Assembly: GCA_035430165.1 (NCBI GenBank)
Contig: DAOMGE010000042.1
Location: 1 to 24,591 of the forward strand
DNA from: UBA7239 sp035430165
GTDB lineage: Bacteria > Pseudomonadota > Gammaproteobacteria > Pseudomonadales > UBA7239
Direction: 5' to 3'
Length of the DNA stretch: 24,591 bases
A program made the translations under genes and the position numbers. This document shows, in pieces, positions 7,993 to 14,753 of this stretch (position 1 is its first letter; every line of letters starts with the position of its first letter). The notes under the pieces are model-generated. The model saw only the letters and a program-made list of their open reading frames with translations. It made no database searches and had not been told where the DNA came from.

Positions 7993-9323
7993 GTTCTGGT
8001 GGCGAACAAAACCGCAACACGGCGGTTCCCGCAGATGATGATTACCACAAGCGTACGCGCGAGCAGGTTTACAACAGCCTTGCGCGGCGTTATCGCAAGG
8101 AAAAACTGTTCCGCAGTCTCGGCATGTTGTCGGTAGTATTCGGTATTGTCTGTGTCGTGGTGCTATTCGGCGATATCGGCCGCAAGGGTATTGGTGCGTT
8201 CTGGAATACCTGGATCCAGCTGGAAGTGACGCTGGACGCCAGCACACTCGGGATTACACCCGAATCGACACCGGATGCCATCCAGCACGCCAACTATGAT
8301 GCGGTGATCAAGACAGCTTTGTTATCGCGATTCCCGGATGTCACCGCGCGTGCGGACAAAAAAGCGCTGTACAGTCTGGTCAGTTCCGGCGCTGGCGATA
8401 ACGTGCGCAACCTGCTGAAAAAACATCCGGAGTTGCTCGGGCAAAAGCAGGTGATCTGGGTGCTGGCGGATGATGAAGTCGATACGTTTTTCAAGCACAC
8501 GCGCAAACTGAAGTTACCGGAAACCGAGCGCAGTATCACGGATAAACAGGTGGCCTGGGTTGAACAGTGGATTGCAAGCGGACAAATGGAGAAGCGCTTC
8601 AACCAGTTGTTCTTCGAGGCGGGCGATTCGCGCGAACCCGAGCAGGCGGGCATTCGCAGTGCGCTGGCCGGTTCAGCATTGACCTTGCTGGTGACCTTGC
8701 TGTTGTCGTTCCCGGTCGGGGTGGCTGCCGCTGTTTATCTGGAAGAATTTGCGCCGAAAAATCGTTTCACTGATTTTATCGAAGTCAATATCAATAACCT
8801 GGCTGCGGTGCCGTCGATTATTTTCGGCTTGCTCGGTCTCGCTGTGTTTATCGGATTTTTCCACATCACGCGTTCGGTGCCACTGGTCGGCGGCCTGGTG
8901 CTGACTTTCATGACCTTGCCGACGATTATTATTTCCAGCCGCGCCGCCATCAAATCGGTGCCGCCTTCCATACGCGAAGCTGCTTTCGGTATCGGTGCGT
9001 CACAAATGCAGGTGGTGTCGCAACACGTGATTCCGCTGGCGATGCCCGGCATGTTGACCGGTGCGATCATCGGCATGGCGCGTGCACTCGGTGAAACCGC
9101 GCCGCTGCTGATGATCGGCATGGTGGCATTTATTGTCGATATTCCGCACGGTATCACTGATCCGTCAACGGTCTTGCCGGTGCAGATTTATTTATGGGCC
9201 GATTCCTCCGAACGCGCGTTTGTCGAACGCACATCGGCGGCGATTATCGTATTACTGGCATTCCTGCTGGTAATGAATGGCGCCGCAGTATGGCTGCGCA
9301 ATAAACTCGAGCGCAGATGGTAA
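7989..9323 (+). CDS. pstA: Phosphate ABC transporter permease PstA, extended form
   Basis: Second inner-membrane permease subunit, pairing with PstC. The ATG overlaps the pstC stop (ATGA) and has GGGAG upstream. 444 residues versus ~296 in E. coli. The extra length is an N-terminal cytoplasmic lead (YHKRTREQVYNSLARRYRKEKLFR), one membrane segment (~45-62), and a large soluble region to about residue 215 that matches the arrangement of the DUF3333 extension known from some proteobacterial PstA proteins. The permease domain follows, with membrane segments from ~220 and the coupling motif REAAFGIGASQMQVVSQHVIPLAMPG, then ARALGETAPLLMIG. The soluble region probably faces the periplasm, since it lies between the first two membrane segments; its role is not established from sequence. 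Confidence 0.95.
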   Translation: MSSGGEQNRNTAVPADDDYHKRTREQVYNSLARRYRKEKLFRSLGMLSVVFGIVCVVVLFGDIGRKGIGAFWNTWIQLEVTLDASTLGITPESTPDAIQHANYDAVIKTALLSRFPDVTARADKKALYSLVSSGAGDNVRNLLKKHPELLGQKQVIWVLADDEVDTFFKHTRKLKLPETERSITDKQVAWVEQWIASGQMEKRFNQLFFEAGDSREPEQAGIRSALAGSALTLLVTLLLSFPVGVAAAVYLEEFAPKNRFTDFIEVNINNLAAVPSIIFGLLGLAVFIGFFHITRSVPLVGGLVLTFMTLPTIIISSRAAIKSVPPSIREAAFGIGASQMQVVSQHVIPLAMPGMLTGAIIGMARALGETAPLLMIGMVAFIVDIPHGITDPSTVLPVQIYLWADSSERAFVERTSAAIIVLLAFLLVMNGAAVWLRNKLERRW

Positions 9324-9338
9324 GTGGAGAAAATTGAA

Positions 9339-10145
9339 ATGATGCAAGATACCCAGTACCCGGAAAAAACTGTCGGCATCCCGCTGGTGGATGATCCGAA
9401 GATGACCATGCGCAACGTCAGCGTGTTCTACGGGGAAAAACAGGCAACCTTCGATGTGCAACTCGATATTGCCAAGAATGAAGTGCTGGCGATGATCGGG
9501 CCGTCGGGCTGTGGCAAATCGACATTATTGCGTTGCCTGAATCGCATGAATGACACTATCGTTGGTTGCCGTGTGGCAGGTGACATCAGCCTCGAACAGG
9601 AAAATATTTACGGCAAGATGGATGTGGTGCCCTTGCGCGCACGTGTCGGCATGGTATTCCAGAAGCCGAACCCGTTTCCGAAATCGATCTATGATAACGT
9701 GGCCTATGGCCCGCGTATCCACGGCCTCGCGCACCGGCGTATCGAGTTTGATGAAATTGTCGAAAACAGTTTGCGCCGCGCCGGTTTGTGGGAGGAAGTG
9801 AAAGACCGGCTCGACCAGCCCGGCACCGGTTTGTCCGGTGGCCAGCAGCAGCGTCTTTGCATTGCGCGCACGATTGCCGTCAACCCGGAAGTGATCCTGA
9901 TGGATGAACCGTGTTCGGCACTGGATCCGATTGCCACGGCCAAGATTGAAGAGTTGATAGCCGAGCTGTCAGAAAACTATACGATTGCGATTGTGACGCA
10001 CTCGATGCAACAGGCGGCACGTGTATCGCAACGCACGGCGTATTTCCATCTCGGTCGCCTGATAGAAGTGAATGATACCGAGCGGGTTTTCACCAATCCG
10101 CAACACAAACTGACTGAAGCCTATATCACCGGCCGTTTCGGCTAG
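9339..10145 (+). CDS. pstB: Phosphate ABC transporter ATPase PstB
   Basis: Cytoplasmic ATPase that powers phosphate import through PstCA. From ATG 9339 it has 268 residues: Walker A GPSGCGKST at 54-62, Q-loop MVFQKPNPFPKS at ~105-116, ABC signature LSGGQQQR at 165-172, Walker B VILMDEP at 185-191 and the H-loop His221. The motif KPNPFP is typical of PstB. The start is set by GGAGA at 9326-9330, 8 nt before ATG 9339; a GTG at 9324 is in frame but would place that site inside the coding region, and ATG 9342 is a third option. It lies directly after pstA, so the operon is continuous. Confidence 0.96.
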   Translation: MMQDTQYPEKTVGIPLVDDPKMTMRNVSVFYGEKQATFDVQLDIAKNEVLAMIGPSGCGKSTLLRCLNRMNDTIVGCRVAGDISLEQENIYGKMDVVPLRARVGMVFQKPNPFPKSIYDNVAYGPRIHGLAHRRIEFDEIVENSLRRAGLWEEVKDRLDQPGTGLSGGQQQRLCIARTIAVNPEVILMDEPCSALDPIATAKIEELIAELSENYTIAIVTHSMQQAARVSQRTAYFHLGRLIEVNDTERVFTNPQHKLTEAYITGRFG

Positions 10146-10157
10146 AAGGAAAGTGCC

Positions 10158-10868
10158 ATGGACAATCTGAATTTCGATCAGCATATCTCCCGTCAGTTCA
10201 ATTCTGATCTGGAAGCGCTGAAAGCACATTTGTTGCAAATGGGCGGCGTGGTTGAGCAACAGCTTGCCGATTGCGTGGAAAGTCTTGAGCATGCTGACAG
10301 CAATCTTGCGCAGAATGTATTGAAAGCAGAAGTGCAAAGCAATAATTTCGAGATCAGTATCGACGAGGAATGCACGCGCATCCTTGCGCGTCGCCAGCCG
10401 GCGGCGAGCGATTTGCGCATGGTGCTGGCGGTGGCGAAAATCGTGCGTGACCTGGAGCGCATCGGTGATGAGTCTGCCAAGATTGCCAAGATGGCGATAG
10501 TCCTGTCTGAACAAGGCAATTCCCCGCGTGGCATCGAAACCCGCCATATCGGCAGCCATGTCTGCCAGATGGTACGCGATGCCCTGACGGCGTTTGCACG
10601 CTATGACGCCGAGCTGGCTCTGGAAGTGGCGAGGGAAGACAAGGAAGTTGATCGTGAATACAGTTCTGCCATGCGCGAAATGATTACGTTCATGATGGAA
10701 GATCCGCGCACGATTTCCCGGGTGTTGAATATTCTCTGGGCATTGCGTTCGCTGGAGCGGATAGGCGATCATGCACGCAACATTGCCGAGCAGGTCATCT
10801 ATCTGGTGAAGGGCAAGGATGCGCGTCACATGAGCTTGCCGGACATGGAAAAACTGGTGCAGGAATAA
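10158..10868 (+). CDS. phoU: Phosphate signalling protein PhoU
   Basis: Cytoplasmic regulator that links the Pst transporter to the PhoR sensor kinase and represses the Pho response when phosphate is sufficient. 236 residues, the usual size, with two three-helix PhoU domains. Each domain shows the metal-cluster motif: ERIGDESAKIAK starting at Glu100 and ERIGDHARNIAEQ starting at Glu200. An AAGGAA ribosome binding site lies in the 12-nt spacer after pstB, so it is the last gene of the pst operon. No phoB or phoR gene is in the window. No terminator is evident in the 38 nt before the next gene. Confidence 0.96.
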   Translation: MDNLNFDQHISRQFNSDLEALKAHLLQMGGVVEQQLADCVESLEHADSNLAQNVLKAEVQSNNFEISIDEECTRILARRQPAASDLRMVLAVAKIVRDLERIGDESAKIAKMAIVLSEQGNSPRGIETRHIGSHVCQMVRDALTAFARYDAELALEVAREDKEVDREYSSAMREMITFMMEDPRTISRVLNILWALRSLERIGDHARNIAEQVIYLVKGKDARHMSLPDMEKLVQE

Positions 10869-10906
10869 AAGCGGCGCCAGCCTGAAAATTTTCACGGGGC
10901 AATGGC

Positions 10907-11355
10907 GTGGCAAAAAGATACTGGTTGATGAAATCCGAGCCGGATACTTTCGGCATTGATGATCTGCAGCAGCGCCCGCAACAGACAGAGCCATGGGATG
11001 GTGTGCGTAACTACCAGGCGCGCAATATGATGCGCGACGAGATGCAGGTGGGTGACCAGGTATTTTTTTATCATTCGAACTGCGCCGAGCCGGGTATCGT
11101 CGGCATTGCACAAGTCGTCAAGGCCGGTTACCCGGATGTCACCGCGCTGGATCCCGAAAGCAAATACTTTGATCCGAAAGCCAGCCGTGATAACCCGCGC
11201 TGGTTTCGTGTCGATGTGAAGTTCGTAAAAAAATTTCGCCGGACGATCAGCCTCAGCGAGTTGAAGCAACAGCCGCAGCTGGAAGGTATGGCAGTGCTGG
11301 CGCGCGGCAGTCGCTTGTCGATTACACCGGTGACTGAACAGCAGTGGAAATTTAT
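10907..11355 (+). CDS. EVE-domain protein (THYN1/thymocyte nuclear protein 1-like), 3' end lost in the gap
   Basis: EVE domains are PUA-like folds thought to bind modified DNA or RNA bases; the cellular role of this small bacterial family is not settled. The GTG start gives MAKRYWLMKSEPDTFGIDDL, the standard N-terminus of the family. Further hallmarks are WDGVRNYQARNMMRDEMQVGDQ (residues ~28-49), FFYHSNCAEPGIVGIAQV and the C-terminal VTEQQWKFI. 149 residues are visible and the family averages about 150-155, so only a few residues and the stop should be missing beyond 11355. Any continuation of this frame on the far side of the Ns reads antisense into the next gene and is an artefact. It follows phoU by 38 nt on the same strand and may be read from the pst transcript. 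Confidence 0.88.
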
Positions 11356-11455
11356 NNNNNNNNNNNNNNNNNNNNNNNNNNNNNNNNNNNNNNNNNNNNN
11401 NNNNNNNNNNNNNNNNNNNNNNNNNNNNNNNNNNNNNNNNNNNNNNNNNNNNNNN
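11356..11455. other. Assembly gap of 100 Ns
   Basis: Exactly 100 consecutive Ns, a conventional placeholder for a scaffold join of unknown length. It cuts the 3' ends of two convergent genes, so the real missing sequence should contain at least the C-terminal part (roughly 100 codons) of the ASKHA gene and the last codons of the EVE gene. Confidence 0.98.
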
Positions 11456-13155
11456 TCCAGCAACACTTGTATGCCGGAATACACGGCGGCTTTTGCCAGC
11501 TGTACATTTCGCACATCATCGATAGTCATGGTGATGTCGCGACCGATGGCGGTTTCATTCGCCCAGGCAATCACGAATTCTGCATCACCGTCTTCACCGC
11601 GTCGTAAACGCGGTGTATCGATTTCCATATTGAACTTGCCGTTGGCAGCCAGGATGCCGGCTTTGTACAGTTCGCCGACGGCATCGATGATGCCGGAGCC
11701 GCATAAACCGATAGCGCGAATATCTTCCGGCACCAGCCGTGTATTCCACGCTTCCTTGCCGATCACTTTGAAACGCACATCAAATGTTTTTGGTTCGACG
11801 CGTACTTTTTCAATCGCACCGCGCGCGGCCCGCACACCATATTTGATGCTCGCGCCTTCGAGTGCGGGGCCAGTCGGGCAGGATGTCGAATAAATCTTGT
11901 CACGATTGCCCACGAGAATTTCGCCGTTGGTGCCGATATCAACAATGGCTACCAGATCATCCGAGTTGTACGGTTCCAGAGCGATGGCAACAGCGGTATT
12001 GTCCGCGCCGACAAAGCCAGCCTGATTGGCGAGCAAGTGAATATTGATGGATGGCAATACGTGCGCAATTTGCAGATCGCGCGCCTTGATATTCACTGAA
12101 TGCGAAATGCGCGGATTGAACGGCGACTTGCCGAGTGAATCCGGATCAAGCCCAAGAAAAATATGGTGCATGCAGGTGTTGGCAACAAGCACAATTTCGC
12201 TGATGTCAGATGCGGTGTAGCCAACGGATTGCGTGACACGGTCGGCAAGTTCGCCGAGTGCGCCGGTGACAGCTTTTTGCATGCGATCCAGTTTTTCCGG
12301 GTTGTCGCTAGCGGCAATCCGGTTCATGACATCGTCACCGCCGATATTGATCTGCGGATTCATCAACGATTCGGTGGCAAGTGTTTCACCGGTATGCATG
12401 TCGCACAGGTAAGACGCCATGGTGGTTGTGCCGAGATCGACGGCAAGCCCGAGCAGCGTGGCGGTGGTGTCGCCATTTTCGATACGCACGACCTGGCCTT
12501 TGCCCTTGGGATCCGGCAGCCAGACGGTCGCCGTCAGGTTCATGATTTTGGCGCGTTGCGGTTTGGCGAGATCGGATAATTGTTTGAGCGCGATGAAGTC
12601 GATGTCGGTATCAATTTGGTGTTCTGCTTTCAGCGCATCGCGCAGGCGTTCCCAGTCACCGCGATGGTCTTCCAGTGTAGGTGCTGGCACAACGGCAAAA
12701 TACTTGCGTGTGACCGGATCGCGCACAGCCACCGGTTTGCCTGCAGCTTTACGCACAATGGCTTCGCGAACGCGCGCTTCTTCCGGGATAAAAACAACCA
12801 CATCATCAACGACGCGCGCCTGGCAACTCAAGCGTTCGCCGGCTTTGTACTGGTGTTTGCGCGTGAGTTTTTTTTCGTGTTCAGAAACGGGAGATACATG
12901 GTTTTCACGCGAGCGCAAACCGTGGCGTGTGGCGGCGGTGACCATGTGGCTCATCGACAATTCATGCCCTTCGTCATCGAAGGTGCCATCCAGCACCTGG
13001 CATTTGCACTTCGCGCAGGCGCCAGTGCCGCCACAAATGGATTCAATGCCGATGCCGAGTTCGCGGGCAGCATCCAGCAGCGGTGTGCCTGCAGCAAATT
13101 CACCCTTGAGGCCGGATGGCAGGAACAGCACTTCGAAATTTTCTACTGTGCTCAT
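11456..13155 (-). CDS. [2Fe-2S] ferredoxin/ASKHA-domain protein (DUF4445, RACo/RamA-like), C-terminus lost in the gap
   Basis: The nearest characterised relatives are ATP-dependent reductive activators of corrinoid proteins (RACo, RamA), which re-reduce inactive cob(II)alamin in methyl-transfer systems; the role of proteobacterial members is less clear. 566 residues are visible. An N-terminal plant-type ferredoxin domain has Cys41-x5-Cys47-x2-Cys50 and a distant Cys111 as probable [2Fe-2S] ligands. A linker region spans ~120-230. The ASKHA ATPase fold has phosphate-1 motif AVDLGTTTMASYL at ~238-250, NTCMHHIFLGLDP at 327-339, phosphate-2 motif AIVDIGTNGEI at ~403-413, then CPTGPALEGASIKYG and GLCGSGIID. 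Its ATG overlaps the TetR stop (ATGA), so the two are translationally coupled. No corrinoid protein or methyltransferase is visible; ahcY nearby gives only a weak one-carbon link. Confidence 0.87.
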
Positions 13156-13826
13156 TTGCTTTCTCCGGGCGGTGCTGCTTCCGTGATTTTTGCGGTCAGG
13201 TGTTCATCCACGCCGAGCATATTGCGCGCCACGCGTTTCAGTTCCTGTTTGTAGGTATCGAGCCGCACCAGTGTTTCGGCGCTCGCCAGCAGGGGCGCAT
13301 CCATGATGAAAAACATCGAGGCGCCGGCGAGGATGGACCAGAACTGTACGGGATCGATAGCGCGGAAAGCCTTGCTGCGCTGGCCTTCACTGAGGGCTTC
13401 GATCAGGCGTGCAAACATCGGTTCGACGAATTTCTGTACGTCAGGGCGCAGGCCATTTTCCGAGCCGGCCACTTCGCGCATGAACAGGCGCATGAGGGTC
13501 GGGCGCTCGCCGGCAAAATCCAGCCAGGCTTCGACGGCACCTTCCACCCGCTCCGGCAATTCTGCGGGCAGCGCCAGCGCAGCGCTGATGCGATCGTTCA
13601 GCTGTGTGAACAGTTTTTCCAGCACCGCGTTGTAGAGGGTTTCCTTGTCCTGGAAGTGGTAGATCACCGCCGTGCGGCTGATGCCGACATCCTCGGCAAT
13701 ATCTTCCAGCCGGGTGGGATAAAAGCCTTTTGAGGCAAAGCGTTGCTCAGCGGCAGCCAGAATCAGCTCACGGGTTTCGTCGGCTTTGGCGGCATTCCTG
13801 CGTGGTGGGACTGAATCAGTTGTCAT
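13152..13826 (-). CDS. TetR/AcrR-family transcriptional regulator
   Basis: A one-component repressor-type regulator, 224 residues from ATG 13826. The helix-turn-helix lies in residues ~15-65, with ETRELILAAAEQRFASKGFYPTRL followed by the recognition segment DIAEDVGISRTAVIYHFQDKETLYNAV. The C-terminal ligand/dimer domain (~70-224) is typical in length but gives no ligand. An upstream in-frame ATG at 13844 would add six residues; I prefer 13826 because the likely promoter would place transcription start almost on 13844. The gene overlaps the ferredoxin/ASKHA gene by 4 nt, so it probably controls its own operon through the palindrome just upstream. It could also act on the acyl-CoA genes downstream, but their promoter palindrome is different in sequence. 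Confidence 0.92.
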   Translation of the reverse strand: MTTDSVPPRRNAAKADETRELILAAAEQRFASKGFYPTRLEDIAEDVGISRTAVIYHFQDKETLYNAVLEKLFTQLNDRISAALALPAELPERVEGAVEAWLDFAGERPTLMRLFMREVAGSENGLRPDVQKFVEPMFARLIEALSEGQRSKAFRAIDPVQFWSILAGASMFFIMDAPLLASAETLVRLDTYKQELKRVARNMLGVDEHLTAKITEAAPPGESK

Positions 13827-13832
13827 GGTTTC

Positions 13833-13884
13833 ACTTACTCGCATGCAAGTAGCTTACTCATGAGTAAGTTTGGGTGCAAGTGTG
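13833..13884 (-). promoter_or_regulatory. Promoter with palindromic operator for the TetR-ASKHA operon
   Basis: CTTACTCATGAGTAAG at 13853-13868 is a perfect 16-bp palindrome. On the minus strand it lies mostly in the 17-bp spacer between TTGCAC (-35-like, around 13874-13879) and TAAGCT (-10-like, 13851-13856). A second copy of the half-site CTTACTC lies at 13833-13839, 20 bp (about two helical turns) away, next to GCATGC at 13841-13846. This is the arrangement expected for autorepression by the adjacent TetR protein; binding itself is inferred. Confidence 0.68.
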
Positions 13885-13916
13885 GGCTGCTGCTGATGTT
13901 GTCATTAGAGCCGGTC

Positions 13917-13973
13917 TTGATCTCGGCATGACCCCGCAATAAACTTAGTCGTATAGTTAAATCAATTATGATT
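13917..13973 (+). promoter_or_regulatory. Probable promoter of the toxin-antitoxin module
   Basis: TTGATC at 13917-13922 and TAAACT at 13940-13945 are separated by 17 bp, four of six matches each to the sigma70 consensus. An AT-rich stretch follows, containing the small inverted repeat AATCA-ATTA-TGATT at 13960-13973, a possible site for autoregulation by the antitoxin. The weak element scores make this tentative. Confidence 0.4.
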
Positions 13974-13989
13974 GACGGAGTACAGGCTT

Positions 13990-14286
13990 ATGGAAGTGGG
14001 TATACACGAGGCCAAGACGCACCTGTCCCGGTTACTGCACCGCGTCGATGAAGGTGAGGAGCTGGTTATCTCGGTTGGCGGCAAACGCCGTTATCGCGTT
14101 GTGGCAGACACAGCGGAACGCACGGGGTTGTTGGGTGCCATGCGCGGGCAGATAGAGGAAGTCGATAGCAATTGGTGGCATGCCGCCGCTGACACGGAAC
14201 TTGCCGACTGGGAGACGCCGGTTTTCCCGCATGCCGTGCATGAGCCAGCAAAAACATACAAGCCGCCCGCGGGTAAAAAACCGTGA
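13990..14286 (+). CDS. Phd/YefM-type antitoxin
   Basis: Antitoxin of a type II toxin-antitoxin module; this family binds its own promoter through the N-terminal fold and neutralises the toxin with its C-terminal tail. From ATG 13990, with CGGAG at 13976-13980, it has 98 residues. The N-terminus MEVGIHEAKTHLSRLLHRVDEGEELVISVGGKRRYRVV is the classic Phd/YefM pattern. The C-terminal half is acidic in the middle, then Pro/Lys-rich (KTYKPPAGKKP). A TTG at 13972 is in frame but lacks a ribosome binding site. The stop overlaps the toxin GTG start by 4 nt, so both products are translationally coupled, as usual for such pairs. Confidence 0.9.
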   Translation: MEVGIHEAKTHLSRLLHRVDEGEELVISVGGKRRYRVVADTAERTGLLGAMRGQIEEVDSNWWHAAADTELADWETPVFPHAVHEPAKTYKPPAGKKP

Positions 14287-14669
14287 ACGGCTATTTGATG
14301 GATACGCATATCCTGTTGTGGATGCTGAATGACGATGCACGTTTACCTGCGACTGCGCGGCAGCTGTTACAAACGCCGGATGTGATGATTGTAGTCAGCG
14401 CGATGTCCTTGGCAGAAATTGCGGTGAAGGCATCCATTGGCAAGTTGCATGTGCAAGTAGCGCGCGTGCGTGAGGCGCTATTGCGTTTTGGTATTCCAGA
14501 ACTTCCATTTACTTCGCGTCACGCGGTGGAGTTGGCGAATCTGCCTTTGCATCACCGCGATCCATTTGATCGCATGCTGGTTGCACAGGCGCAGTGTGAG
14601 GGTTTGCGATTGATTAGCTGTGACAGCGCACTGCAGATGTATGGTCGATCAGTAGACATTCTTGCCTGA
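14283..14669 (+). CDS. PIN-domain toxin (VapC-like ribonuclease)
   Basis: A probable Mg-dependent endoribonuclease, the toxin partner of the preceding antitoxin. 128 residues from GTG 14283, which overlaps the antitoxin stop. The PIN acidic residues are in place: Asp7 in LMDTHILLW, Glu45 in SLAEIAVK, Asp93/Asp96 in HHRDPFDRML and Asp114 in ISCDSALQMY. This is the COG3744-like subgroup that usually pairs with Phd-type rather than AbrB-type antitoxins. RNA target is unknown. The module sits between a TetR operon and ahcY, all with their own signals, and ends at a hairpin terminator 20 nt downstream. Confidence 0.9.
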   Translation: MNGYLMDTHILLWMLNDDARLPATARQLLQTPDVMIVVSAMSLAEIAVKASIGKLHVQVARVREALLRFGIPELPFTSRHAVELANLPLHHRDPFDRMLVAQAQCEGLRLISCDSALQMYGRSVDILA

Positions 14670-14688
14670 TATAAAAATACCCGAAATA

Positions 14689-14720
14689 AAAAAGCCACCT
14701 TGCGGTGGCTTTTTCGTTTT
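14689..14720. terminator. Bidirectional intrinsic terminator between the toxin gene and ahcY
   Basis: AAAAAGCCACC (14689-14699) pairs perfectly with GGTGGCTTTTT (14704-14714) around the loop TTGC. The stem is flanked by an A-run on the left and a T-run on the right, so it can terminate both the + strand toxin transcript and the - strand ahcY transcript. Confidence 0.9.
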
Positions 14721-14753
14721 CACGGATTGCTTGGTCTTTAGAAAAGGCGAGAT

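Noticed and set aside
9969..11111. Long minus-strand open frame of 380 codons
   Set aside because: It lies antisense across pstB, phoU and the EVE gene, all of which are well-supported proteins; no family motifs are visible in it.
11128..11455. Extension of the ASKHA frame on the minus strand across and beyond the Ns
   Set aside because: The frame beyond the gap reads antisense to the EVE gene and contains no ASKHA motifs; the 100-N length is a placeholder, so frame continuity is meaningless.
10907..11893. 328-residue plus-strand frame bridging the Ns
   Set aside because: The part after 11455 is antisense to the ASKHA gene. Only the stretch up to 11355 belongs to the EVE protein.
12419..13254. 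Two overlapping plus-strand open frames of 255 and 224 codons
   Set aside because: They are antisense shadows of the ferredoxin/ASKHA gene and the TetR gene, with composition typical of reverse-strand reading and no recognisable domain.
13968..13990. ATG at 13968 and TTG at 13972 as antitoxin starts
   Set aside because: ATG 13968 is in another frame, and TTG 13972 has no ribosome binding site, while ATG 13990 has CGGAG at the right distance.
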